NCBI GenBank assembly: GCA_948470475.1
Contig: OX419339.1
Location: 14,062,363 to 14,126,362 of the forward strand
DNA from: Galaxea fascicularis
Lineage: Eukaryota; Cnidaria; Anthozoa; Scleractinia; Euphylliidae
DNA length: 64,000 nt
Reading direction: 5' to 3'
Shown piece after piece: positions 12,640 through 23,497 of the stretch (positions are counted from its first letter, which is position 1; each line of letters opens with the position of its first letter). Under the pieces are notes generated by a model. It searched no databases. It was given only the letters and a program-made list of their open reading frames with translations, and had not been told where the DNA came from. Made by a program: the position numbers and the translations under genes.

Positions 12640-15600
12640 TTCCTGTCTTTCAGTCAATATGTTGGCCGACAGGTTACTGACAGGTTACCGACAGGTTACT
12701 GACAGCCAAATATGGGAGCCATTCTTCACTAATACCCATTTTTTTTACAAACAAAAAGAAAAACAATTTACCTACAAATTTAAGCAAATCAGCAGGTAGC
12801 AAAGGCTAATCTAGGCCAGCACGCGTAGAGATGGAAGTTACAGTTACTTAGTGAGTACTTAGTTAAGTTTCAGTTAATAAATGACTACACATAAGGAGTA
12901 AATAAAAGTATTTTATGCTATTATAAGGTGGCTAAATAAGTATAATTAGCCTGAACTGCATACATGTTAGACTGTCTATGTTGAGATCTGGATAGAGAAG
13001 GACTTATTAAGGAAAGGTCAATGTTAATTTGTTGGCTTAATTTGCTACTTGTCAAGTAACAAGGGTCAGTACAAGAGCCAGTCTGATACTTGTTTGATTT
13101 CTTTTAATTTGTTTTTGCTCAAACAGATACCAAAAGAAAAAATATTGCATACTTTCATTTTCTGTTGACTTTTTTGCCTGAGTACAGTAGGTGGCATGGG
13201 GCATGTAGCAGCTCTCATAAGGTCTCACGAGATTGCCTTGCAACCCTTCAGGCGAACAAAAGAACAAAGAACACAAACAATGGACCCTATCCCTAAAACA
13301 ATAGAGGTGCTACACTATGCCTGCCAATGAAATGAGCTTATGAGAGCTGCTACAGTGCCCAGTGGCACATGTATCAAGGCCAAACCTTTCAAAGATAGCA
13401 AAAACTGTTCAGACATTGGAACTGCATTTCATAACCACTCCATATGCCATATTTACCTTTCCAGTTTTTTTTAGGTATATATTTAGACACTTGTTTTGGT
13501 GTTTTCTTCTGATTACAGGGTGTGGTCATTGCAAGAGGCTAGCTCCAACATATGACCTGGTTGGAAAAGCATTTAAGAATGAACCAAATGTAAGTTTGAC
13601 ACTGTGTTTGAGGATGTTTGTTTTTCTCCTTGACAAAGAAGTGACAACCTTTACTAGAAAGCTGTTTACTATTCTTTCATTAGTGCTTTGGCTTGTTGTT
13701 AATCAATCAATCAATCAACATTATACAAGTGTCAATGTGACTGTTTTAAAGCTGGTTTAAATCCTTAATAATGTAACTTAGCTTATGGGATGTAGGCCTC
13801 GTCAGCATGGCATAGCTAACACCCAGTCTCAAGTACCCACATGAATAAAAGAGTGGCTTCCAGCTTACCTGTACATATTAATTTGTGAGGTATTCTTAAA
13901 CCTATAATATGCAGCAAGTTACAGGATACACCTGTATCATGTCAAGCTTGAATGCAAGTATCTTATTGTTTTTTCTTGTAGTGTGTTGTTGCCAAGGTAG
14001 ATGCCGATTCAGAGAAGGATCTTGGAGAAAAGTAAGTGATCAATTTTGATGTATTGTGACATAATGATTGTTTGGCCATGTGTTTAGTAAGGAGAGGTGA
14101 AAGTTCATTCTTTCCCCTCAGATCTCCAATCTTGTTCACATTACAGGGCTATTCTCTTGAGTAAGTTGAAAAAATTGCTGTTTCCTCTTTTCATTATTTT
14201 AGGTATGGAGTGAGTGGCTTTCCCACCCTCAAATTTTTCCCAAAGGACAACAAAGATGGAGAGGAGGTAAGTGTTACTTTGCAGTGGTAAGGCAGTGGTG
14301 ATTCCTGTTTATGCATGGGTGGCCTTGGGGTTAATGTACATATCTTGGAAGGACAAAATTACAAACAAAGTGATTTTAGAGAAGGCAGGCCTACCTCCTA
14401 TGGCTGATATGATAATTCGGATGAACTTGAGATGGCTCGGCCATGTGGAGAGGATGGCCTTTGTCAGGCTTCCTAGGCAGCTGTTGTATTCCCAGTTACA
14501 TAATGGAAAGAGAAATCAAGGACAGCCTAGGCTCAGATTCAAGAAGGTTGTGAAAAGAAACCTGAAGAAGAAGGGCATTTTTACATAGATTCTTGGAGGC
14601 AGGGAGCAAAGAACAGAACAACCTGGAGGAACCTGATTAAAGCTTGAACTCTTCATGAAACAGTCACTGTCGTATCGACAGACTGCTAACATACATATGG
14701 CGTTGGGGTTGGAGAACCAATGGAATTTTTTTTCCTTTCTCAGTACAATGGGGGCCGTGATGAGCAAGACTTTATTGATTTCCTGAATGAGAAGTGCAAA
14801 ACCAACAGAGTTTCTGGAGGAGGAATTAGTCAGGAGGTAATGAAACTTTCACTCAGTCATTTACCCTTTCAACAGTCCCACTGATTTGACTTTTTTGGTT
14901 GTCAACATTTGCATATGGTGAATATTGTACTCTGGTAAAACTCATTTGGAAGTCTTTTTTGATACCTGTTTGTATAGCTGCTTAATTAAGCAGTTCAATC
15001 CTTCAGCAAATCACCTTCTTTTCTTATTAGGCCGGAAGGATTGAGAGATTTGATGAGTTTGCCAAGGATTTCATGGCAGATCAGGTACATATGTTCATAA
15101 GACCTATAACCATGCAGCTCATTCTTGATACCACTGTCACTGGAAACCAAAAAAACCTGCCACCTAGGGGGAGGGGGGGGAGGTAGGTACAGATATTTCC
15201 TGGAATACCATATTGGCAAAATATTTATTAATTAGTTGTTGCATTTTGATGGACTGACAGTAATCATGTTGCAAAAACATTTTCCAGCTCTGTTATTTTG
15301 CCAGGGGCAGAGCCTGGGGTGCTGCAGATTCTAATAATAATTTCCAGTTACGACACTAATGTTGAAGGTTTACTTAAAAAAAACTTGGGTGGAGAAGACT
15401 AAGTACTCAGCAACAAGTGCAGAAAGCTATAATGGTCTATAAATCATTAAATGGCCTGACACCTGAATATCTGAGCGAGCTATTTGTCAACCCTTCTGAC
15501 ATAACTGAATATGTGCTGAGGGACTCCGTGAACAAGCAAGCTGTTCCAATGCCCTGTACTAACTTTTGGAAGATCAGCTTTAGCTATAGTGGTGCAGTAC

Positions 15601-16591
15601 TTTGAACAGCTTACCCTCTGATTTATGGCAGGCAGAATCACTAACTGACTTCTGTCATCAGCTCAACATAAACTATCCTTTCTAGTGACCCACATATTTT
15701 TAGACACACAACATTCATGAAAAGCAGTGTTTTTTAGTTTCAGATTATTTTCAAATTTGCTTATTTTTGAGGTGTTTATAGTTATAATAGTTTAGATTAG
15801 ATCAGATTATATTAGATTAATTTCTGTTTATGTACTGATGAATTTGTCATGTCAAAATAAAGTTAAATATTAAATAAATAAATAAAATATAGATACAAAC
15901 GATGATATTCAGCATTTGTACAAATCTCACTGTGGTCTCGTTGGTAGGATAAACGTGATGCAATCCTGGAAGAGGCCAAATCTCTCATAGATGCCCAAGA
16001 AAATACCAAGTGAGTAGATTTAATCATCATTACAAAAATTTCGCCCAAAGTAAATGGCAAACTAGACACCAGATCAAAAGACAAAAGTGGAGAATCTTTA
16101 ATCAGTTGCAGATAAATATTTTTATTTTTTTTTCCTTAAAGCTGTTTAAAGACAATAATATTATTGGTATGCATGTAGTTCTTCTAGTCATTATCTGGTA
16201 ATAAAAGCATTTGAAATTGTCTCATTTTGTACCTTGACCCTGTTATTCTACTGTAAATTTAGTGTCAAATGTTTAGACAAGAGCCAGTGAATTTTTTCTT
16301 ACTCTATTACCACCATCAGGATGGCAACTTACTACACAAAGATTATGGAGAGGATACAGGGCAAGGGAGATGTCTTTGTCACCACTGAGATTGATCGTTT
16401 GGAGCGTTTGCTGGGTAAGGCTTGATTCTACTGGACAGGAAATTTTAACTTATAAAAAATGTATTTATTTTAATAATGGATTTTGCTGTGTTGTAGATGG
16501 TTCCATTAGTGATACCAAAAAGGATGAATTCAGCATGCGTCGCAACATCTTGAAACAGTTCAAGGTAGAGGCAGCCAAAGAAGAACTGTAG
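7856..16591 (+). CDS. PDI-D type protein disulfide isomerase (two thioredoxin domains plus ERp29c domain)
   Basis: An ER-lumenal thiol oxidoreductase of 359 aa. The thirteen exons are 7856-7948, 8329-8374, 11165-11348, 11701-11756, 11973-12089, 13519-13589, 13982-14031, 14203-14266, 14744-14836, 15031-15084, 15948-16009, 16320-16414 and 16497-16591; their phases add to exactly 360 codons. Residues 1-19 form a signal peptide (hydrophobic core [11 protein letters not shown]). Thioredoxin domains at about 20-135 and 148-255 each carry the active motif WCGHC (Cys48/Cys51 and Cys167/Cys170) and the cis-Pro loop SGFPTLK. Each CGHC is split from its FYAP strand by an intron at the same phase, which fits an ancient domain duplication. 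Residues about 259-345 match the all-helical ERp29c domain. The C-terminus KEEL is an ER-retrieval signal of the type seen on ERp29 and Windbeutel. Introns carry several mobile-element remnants. The name ERp38/PDI-D is by architecture; the symbol is left blank. Confidence 0.93.
8994..9785. repeat. Foldback element with about 200-bp inverted arms
   Basis: About 8994-9195 (GGTGTATATGACACCAAA onward) is the near reverse complement of about 9588-9783 (ends TGGTGTCATATACACTT). The roughly 390-bp centre has no convincing ORF. It lies in PDI intron 2. A 28-bp direct repeat with one mismatch follows (9783-9810 and 9902-9929), and TTGGCTTTTGCTTAA occurs on both sides (8981 and 9889), so the insertion history is complex. 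Confidence 0.8.
10397..10835. repeat. Foldback element with long inverted arms
   Basis: The left arm runs from AAAGTGCCTATAACCCCAAA through GAATCTTTGCACCTGTT to a block close to AGTCAGAGGGGGCATGG. It is matched in reverse by a right arm ending TTGGGGTTATGGGCACTTT. The arms are about 170 bp each and clearly diverged. It lies in PDI intron 2. It looks like a non-autonomous DNA transposon; no ORF is convincing. Confidence 0.75.
12572..12638. repeat. ACAT then ACAG tetranucleotide microsatellite
   Basis: A run of ACAT units passes into a run of ACAG units, in the PDI intron between exons 5 and 6. It is followed at 12667-12704 by an 11-bp tandem repeat (GACAGGTTACT, about 3.5 copies). Apparent ORFs of YIHT and QTDR repeats across it are repeat artefacts. 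Confidence 0.9.
13205..13353. repeat. Small element with 17-bp perfect terminal inverted repeats
   Basis: GTAGCAGCTCTCATAAG (13205-13221) is the exact reverse complement of 13337-13353. The layout fits a short MITE in the PDI intron before exon 6. The interior has no ORF. Confidence 0.55.
14300..14660 (+). mobile_element. RTE-like non-LTR retrotransposon 3' fragment
   Basis: The plus-strand frame includes [20 protein letters not shown] and, after it, [17 protein letters not shown]. This is the familiar C-terminal tail of endonuclease/reverse transcriptase polyproteins (RWLGHV...RMP.Q...G.R..GRP..R.KD). Only this tail is present, inserted in the sense direction in the PDI intron between exons 8 and 9. 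It is a dead fragment. Confidence 0.75.
15395..15890 (+). mobile_element. CR1/L2-like non-LTR retrotransposon 3' end, frameshifted
   Basis: The peptide [20 protein letters not shown] followed by [13 protein letters not shown] and FSYSGAVL matches the C-terminal end typical of CR1/L2-like ORF2 (MVYK.LNGLAP.YL...F...LR.S.N.L..P.P.T...K.SFSY.GA.LWN.LP). Translation stops right after GAVL where TGGAACAGC would be expected and TTGAACAGC is seen, so one G appears lost. The 3' end is a TAAATAAATAAATAAAA tail at about 15872-15890. It is degenerate and lies in PDI intron 10. Confidence 0.75.
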
Positions 16592-18948
16592 AATGCACAA
16601 CCCAAGTTCTGCATGACAGCTGTGTTATGGCCTAAGCTATTGTCATCGATGGAAGTAATGTTAAACTTGCACCATTTTAAAATCTGTTGGTGGATCAAAC
16701 TGCCATTTTGACTGACATCCTATGGACTAGCAACACCAACCTTGCATTTCTGAACATAATACTGAGTAATCTAGTTTCTTTGTGCTTTCCTGTCATTAGT
16801 CATTCAATTTTTTTTTAAAAAACAGCTATATATGGTATCTGATTGTCTTCATGGATGATGCATCCTTCAGCTTCTGAGAAACTCAGGTTGGTTTACAAGC
16901 ATGAATTAGTGTTTTTAGCACATTTTTTTTTCCACAGATAACATAACATGTAAAACTATTAACTTGCTTTTGTTTTTGGGAACAATACACATGTACTTTG
17001 TGTGTTAGGGATATTTCTCTTGCTAATAGCAAGACTGATACCTTTCTAAACTGTCACCTGAGAACAGCCAATGTTACACATTCCACTTCACTGCTTTTAT
17101 TGAAAACTAAATTTTATTGTGAATTTTGTGACTGTTTGCATTTACTACATGTACCTTGTAACACTGCTCTGTAAAACTAATATCAATTTTTCATGGAGAT
17201 TATTAAAAAGAATTTCACAGATCTGCAGGTGATAGCCACCTGAGACAAAAGAATACTCTGGCTGATGGCTGATTAATCAATCAGTCAATCGAATGATTCA
17301 TATTGATCAGTCAAGTGATCAATCAATCAAGGCACTCCTGTCATCTGCATAGCACCATGTCAACAGACTGTGTGGGTTTGATTATTGTGATAATCTGTTT
17401 GGCATTCCACCATGAATGATCCAATCACTTGGCTTCTACATTGTTTTAATTCAGGTATCAAAGTGGAATCCACTTGAACAATAATCCTAAAATTATTCTT
17501 GAAAAGCCCCTGTAGGGGAGTGGTCAGTTCTTCAACATTGCAAACATAATGCATAGTGGCAAGCATACACCGACATTTATAACAATTACTATTTCCTACA
17601 AGTGAAGTTTTGTTGGTTGAAGGCAGAGAAAAGGGTCAAATATTTTAGGACATATTTCCATTTTTCTTATTTATCATTTGGAGAACTGAAGAAGTTAAAA
17701 TTAAAAGATATCAAATCGGACAGCATCTATTGGCTGATTGACCTGTCTTCTGAATTTATATTGTATGAGGTGTTGCATTCAATGAGACTGCAAGGGAATT
17801 TAGGGGTGGGTTATGATAAGTTTTTTGTTTTATTTACAGATGCTGTTAAGTTCTCACTTTGATATACATGGATACACATTAATCATACATTAATTTTGCA
17901 ATTTGCACATCTGTTTCTTTTCCAAAATATTTGCCTATATCCAAATTGTTTATTTCCACTGTGCCAAAAAAATGCACTGCATTTTTGTTCGATGGGTTGA
18001 AATTTCACTTAAAACTGTAAGTATTGTTTATGAAGTGCCATGTGAAAACTGTGAAAGGTTAAGAAGTGGACCTGTAAACTTCTCACTGGGAAACTTTCCA
18101 TATTTGAAGCAAAACTTTGACCCCTCATCGCCAATGCATTGCTGCAATACTGGAAAAAAACAGATCCTCTTGTCAAACACTTTGAAAAGTAATAAAAATT
18201 AATATGTCCATTGATTGAAATGGCCACCTTAAAGAAATTCAAAAGCTGTGGACTCTAGTATTAGACCTTCCTATATTTAAATTGGTGAATCAAACAACAA
18301 CCATTTGCAAGAAACCCACTAACCAACCTCGCTTCTTCCCCCAAGCAGTCAAGGATATCTGGTATCATAGTAATGAGATGATAATAATACTGTCTTGGGC
18401 ATAGAGGCATTGAAATTGGCTAAGTTAAATAAAATGGGGGAAGCAGAGCTAAGGAGGGGAATTGTTTTTGTCATAAAATTATTATAACAATGAATGTTAA
18501 TTTATTAAATTAACAACGGAAGACAACCCACAAGGGAGTTGATAAAAAAACATTGTTACTGTAAATACTAACAGTGATGATAAATGATAATGTTAAGTCT
18601 TTGTTGTTTCAATTTGGCATGTGTTAAAACCAGGGGCTTGCAATCTTAGAAATATCTCTTGCTGACTGAGTTCAAGGTCTGTACTTTCAGTTACAGACTA
18701 AGTTTTTTCCAATTCGCTTATGGCCCAAGCATGAAACACGTGGGCCATTAATCAATGGGAAAAAACGAGGATCTGTAACTTACAGTACAGACTAAGAAAA
18801 CAAGGTTAGTAAGATATATCTCTGAGATTAATCAGGCTCGTGGGAAAGGAATTTTCAAATTTAATGGGCCATACAGTAGAATGTGGCCTGTATGATTGAC
18901 CAATCACAGTGTGTGGACTAAGTAAGAGATATAAAATGTAACATCCAC
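16592..18948. other. PDI 3' UTR and intergenic DNA
   Basis: The PDI 3' UTR probably extends to about 17220, where the variant signal ATTAAA lies at 17202-17207. The rest, between the convergent PDI and cilium-type genes, contains ATCAATCA-rich simple sequence near 17265-17330 and the inverted copy of the left-edge repeat (18757-18930). ORFs here are short and have no recognisable motifs. A further 3' exon of the minus-strand gene could lie here, but I could not place one. Confidence 0.5.
18757..18930. repeat. Dispersed repeat copy 2 (inverted copy of 211-390)
   Basis: Contains TAACTTACAGTACAGACTAAG and TGACCAATCACAG, matching the reverse complement of the segment near the left edge with moderate divergence. 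It ends immediately downstream of the last recognised exon of the minus-strand cilium-type gene. Confidence 0.6.
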
Positions 18949-21900
18949 TCACCTAGCTCTTGGATGCGCATCACGATATCGACTGCTGTAGAGAACAAAA
19001 ACAAAAAAAAGGCGTTAGTTTGGTTTTAATAATATTGTAAAACAAAATTTCTCACCTATTTGTTATGGCAAAATCTCCACCTATGTTTTGTTTATATTGT
19101 TACTGGGGTGGTTGTGGTTTTACAAATTTGCTTGCATCAAGCATTTGACCACTTCTGTTAGTATAGTTCTCCATTCAAGTTTGTGAACAATTTATTGGTC
19201 TGTTCATAAGGGCTGGTGGAAAATTATAGAATTACAATAAATAGTTGTATTTAACCACAAAAATGAGAAAGTGTAAGTGAACGAAAACATGCAATTACTT
19301 ACTAGATCGTTGCAGGAATAGGTCGCTGACCCCTTGTGTCTATGTAGGGTTCCTGCCTGAGGGAATACTGTAGCAAATATAAAAAACAATTTTTTCAGAG
19401 GTTTGTTATATACCAAAAAACCTTCCGTGCAATGGGGGGGGGGGGGGGGGGGGGGGAAGTCATTCAAGATATGATTATAACAGAAGACCAAAACTCCCTC
19501 TCCCCATTCAAATGAAAACAAGTGGCCACTAAATCAAAGTGTGCTTTCCAAAATTAAAAGTATATATTCTGAAACAAAAAGTCATCCCCCTACTGAAAAA
19601 AGAATTTCAGTAGTACAAGCTTACTCCGTATTAAGAAAATAAAGAAAATTGTAGAGAAAATGAGTATATAAAGAAAAGAAAGTCATCACTAAATATGATA
19701 TTTGTTAAGGTCTCCCATATCACTCCAACGTTGGACAGAAACATATTTTCCTTCCCCATCCTCAACCCTCCCAAAAAAAACAATGCCTCACTGATCCTTC
19801 CACCCCTCCCCCAGAAAAGACCAGTCCCAAGATGACCGGTTTTAAATGCCTCACTGACCCTCCCACCCCTCCCCCAAAAAAGACCAGTCTCAAGATGACC
19901 GGTTTTAAATGCCTCACTGACCCTCCCACCCCTACCCCAAAAAAGACCACTCCCAAGATGACCAATTTTAAATGCCTCACTGACCCTCCATGAGCCTGTC
20001 TCTCTGGGTGACAGGTACCGTGTAGCATAACCATTGAATTTCATTTGATCAGCAGAGTACTTCAGGTATGGCTCAGGCATGAATGTGTACGGCTCACACG
20101 GTTCTGTTGATAACAAAGTACTTTATTCAGTTATGAATGCCGTTTTTCAAATAACAAGTGATAGGTGATGGAATGAAGGTTCTTGAAATACCAAAAAGGC
20201 ATGTCAAGAAACTGCCGGTGTCACAGCGGACTTGGACTCCCCCCTCCCCCCCCCCCCTTCTGTAAAACAATTTTTTTTTGTTCCATTTAAGGTGGTAAAT
20301 ACCTTTGCAAATCTTTCAAAACTTTTTAAAACCTATTATGATAAAAAATACTCTTGAAACGATGCTATATTAAATAAGATAAATAAGCCCGATTCTTTAA
20401 ACAAAGCCCAGGTTAATCAATCATTACTTTGTAAGTGTTTCGTAGAAACAAACAATCCTTACTTCTGTTATTTAGAAAATAGCATCTCCTTCGCTAAAGC
20501 TCCGCCCGCATAATTCAGTGTTGGAACATAAAAACGTTTGAAACACGAGAGAAAGAAGTCAAAGTGAACAAAACGATTTTTAGATGAAACCTGTTTGTAT
20601 CGTCGACTTAGATTGTTAACTTGACTAAGGGGTTCAAATCCGCGAAGGGGGTCAAAATGGACACCCAGGGGGCCAGGCCCACCTGCGGATTTGGGGGGTC
20701 CAAATCCGCAAGGACACCAGTACATCAGATTTGTTGACAAAAATTTCAACGAAATTTTAAGATTTATTGCTGGCAATTAGACAAAAAGTCAGCTGAACCT
20801 GTATGTAAGGTATATAGCATTGTTTCACATAGGGCAATAAATAAAAAAAAAAAAGTCGAGGCTGCTATTTTTAGATCTGGGGTGTGCCAGGACTAAACTG
20901 ATTTCTTTGGAAATCATTATGCTTACCGTTTGGAGCGAGAGGCGAGGGTTGTTTTTCACGAGATTTTGCCGTCATGGATCGCTTTAAGAATTCCGCCATT
21001 CCACTGTTAAAAGAATAAATGTAACGGCAAATTAAGACTTACAGAGAACAGTGTTATTAAGAAAAACAAAAGTATATTCCAGATTTTTTTTTCTCTGTTC
21101 TTCACCCCGCAATTACGGTCACCGTTCAAAAGCGACGAAATGGAAAATTATGGAAAAACGTCAAAGTATATTTGTCTGTTTGTTTTTGTTGATATTATCT
21201 CGAGGGATCGTTTAAGCGAAAGTATACGTCATCAGAAAATATAATTTAGGTACAGCAAACTTCCCTCGGCCGTATCAAATTCGAAAGACTAGTTATGTGT
21301 GTTCCTTTGACAGATAATTGACTGTGAATGTCGAAATCACTTCTCTAGGACCTTCGTGTTTAAGTTGACTGTGGCAGATTATCTCAAAGTACTCCGCTTT
21401 TCTGTCCTAAATGCAAAACCCAGAGCAAAGCGGTCCTCAAAAGTCACTCCTGAAGCCAATCAGCCAATCCGGCTCAAAACTCCGACGGTTCCCCTAATTT
21501 GAATGGGAGAGTCATCATTTGAACAGATGAAGTTGGAATTTGTGTGTCCCGCGATTACGAAATATCTACAAATTAATGGCAAAACAGTTTACTTCACGGA
21601 ATCAAAGCAGTGTCAGACAGAGTACGCCTAGTACTACGAGACTACCTGAGCCACGTGAGTAGGTTACGGCCAGTTTTAGAACCGTACAATCATCAAGTGA
21701 TGCGTGACTGATCGAGACCTCCTTATCTTACTCCGCGTTGCTCAATGTATTTGCTGTTGTTGTTTCTTTCTTCACTTTTTCCACTACTTGAAATACATGG
21801 GGGAGTTAAAGCGTAGCTCGCTTGTCCTTATTCCTTTGAAAGCCAAAGCTTTAATTTTGACTTTTAAATAGGGCGCACTGTCTACCAATAATCTGATAAG

Positions 21901-22809
21901 CTCCAGGGGATTTAGGATTCCGAACACATTTGCCTATGAACAGACTTGTTTAAGAGTAAACAAACTTCAGGAAAAGAATTATCTGCAAAACAAATTTATT
22001 AAAGAAGCTGTGACTTAGGAAGATATAACTTTAGTGTCTGGCTCAAAAACGTTTCTGAACACTCGACATACTTCAGACACTTGTATGAAAGAAATGTCCA
22101 ACAAAAAGCTGGCAAAACGTTCGCAGGAATCACATAATTATGTGACTTTCTTTATGTCTACCGCACATACACTCCTACAGAACGCGGTTAATTAAATGTT
22201 TTCTTGGCATTTTCCTTTTAATGTTTGGCTTCAACTTATTTTTAGCAGTGGTTTCTACGAAAATTCAACCTCGCCAGGTGCTGATCTTACCCTGACTCAA
22301 CTGGCTGATAGGAAGTGGCTTGAAGTTGCCTCCCAGTCTCGGTTATTCTCTGAAAAATAAACCTGGCATTAAAAACCCGCAATTTGTGAAGGTTGACCTC
22401 AATACTCAGCTAGAGAAGGCGCCAAAGTTCAGTCGCGATGGTGCGATTGACAACAGGGACATAACTGCAGTATTGACTTACCGTGCCTGACAACGGCCTG
22501 TCAGCTGGTCTGAACAGTGTGATCGTGCTGCTCTTGAAATCATCTGAAATAAGAATGCAAATCGGAATTTGTAATGTAACTATTATGCACCCTGCAGTCT
22601 GTAGAAGGATTCATTTGTATACTGTTACCACTTGTCAAGGGTGTCGTGGTGCGCGAATGCTCTTCAGGTAATTTATGCATGGCGGTATCCATGTCCATTC
22701 TTCGGAATGTTGGCAGCATAGGATGATATAACCCGTCTTTCACCGAGGCTAACATGTTAATTCGGTGTCCAAAAGAAGGATAAAGCAAAGTTTGAGTCGT
22801 CGTTGACAT
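18949..22809 (-). CDS. Small axoneme/sperm-type protein, unnamed; form using proximal first exon A
   Basis: Seven exons fit in phase: 22629-22809, 22482-22543, 22291-22349, 20927-21003, 19985-20103, 19303-19367 and 18949-18985, 199 aa if the last one reads into TGA at 18949-18951. That TGA overlaps a good donor (AG|GTGAGT at 18952), so a further exon outside my reading is possible. Notable segments are LPTFRRMDMD and LPEEHSR (exon 1), FKSSTITLFRPADRPLSGT (exon 2), MAEFLKRSM (exon 4), RYLSPRETGSWRYSLRQEPY (exons 5-6) and YSRYRDAHPR (exon 7). The protein is short, proline- and aromatic-rich, with no signal peptide, membrane segment or enzyme motif. That resembles ciliary or sperm microtubule inner proteins (SPMIP/CIMIP type; TEPP/SPMIP8 and SPATA48/SPMIP7 would be first to compare). 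The family call is from general resemblance only; the exon model is much firmer. Confidence 0.75.
19434..19456. repeat. Uninterrupted 23-nt G run
   Basis: A homopolymer of G on the plus strand (C on the transcribed strand), about 65 bp upstream of exon 6 of the minus-strand gene. It contributes to an apparent poly-proline ORF that is not coding. Confidence 0.9.
19783..19984 (-). repeat. 63-bp minisatellite, about 3.2 units, starting at a splice donor
   Basis: Unit starts at 19783, 19846, 19909 and 19972 share ATGCCTCACTGA and, in the full units, AAGACCA and CAAGATGACC. The period is exactly 63 bp. On the minus strand each unit begins AGGGTCAGTGAGGC, the same sequence that forms the 5' splice site of exon 5 (TGGAGG|GTCAGTGAGG, exon ending at 19985). 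Each unit can be translated without stop in the exon 5 frame as a 21-residue block (VSEAFKTGHLGTGLFWGRGG). Confidence 0.85.
20620..20715. repeat. Short repeat with inverted AAATCCGC blocks
   Basis: GGTTCAAATCCGCGAAGG, GCGGATTTGG and GTCCAAATCCGCAAGG lie within 80 bp in an intron of the minus-strand gene. GGTTCAAATCC resembles a tRNA B box, but there is no A box at the proper distance. I take it as repeat debris. Confidence 0.35.
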
Positions 22810-23398
22810 CACGAGTTCACCACTCCACTAAGTTCGACAGAATATACGCAAAAGCTGCTGAGATACCGAATAACCCGGCGCAGGGCTTATGAATTCCAAG
22901 ATCGCCGTCTTTGTTTTCAGACGACCCGGCAATTACGTGTCTGTGTACTTAGCAAACCGAGCAACTTGAATTTACTTCAAAGGCCTGCAGCCACTAACCA
23001 ATCAGAGACGCGCGCGGCTATTGTTGGGTAATTTTACTTTGTGATGTATGATCCGTCTGGTTTGTTGAATAATATTTTGCATTAAAAAAGGCAATCTCTG
23101 GGTCATCAATATTTCACCGCTTTGTAAGTGGATTTGTGTGTGTGTGCATTCCAAGCAAGCTGCCTTAGCCAAACAGTCACGTACCGAGCACGTTTTAAAG
23201 ACTCAAGGTTCGAGGATATCTTTCTACCTAGCCTCGGAAACAATAGAGCTTCGTGCCATGTGGTGCGAATGAATTTAGAGGTTCCAAAGAACTTCGTGAC
23301 AGCAGGGGCTACCTTAGAGAGGTAGTGGTTTTGCATTAGTACTTATTATTTCCTCAAACCGGCGGAGTTTTGAAGTATTTTTTACCATAAAGTCGCCC

Positions 23399-23444
<46 letters not shown>

Positions 23445-23457
23445 GTTAATAAATATA

Positions 23458-23497
<40 letters not shown>

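Noticed and set aside
12466..12799. Two overlapping ORFs of YIHT and QTDR repeats
   Set aside because: They are translations of an ACAT/ACAG microsatellite inside a PDI intron.
19631..20116. 161-codon ORF including the 21-residue minisatellite repeats as a protein
   Set aside because: Its first 40 codons are exon 5 of the spliced gene; the remainder is intron with a minisatellite and G/C-rich tracts. Kept only as a possible alternative-donor finding.
20630..20645. tRNA-like B box GGTTCAAATCC
   Set aside because: No A box at the right distance and no cloverleaf; it belongs to a short repeat with AAATCCGC blocks.
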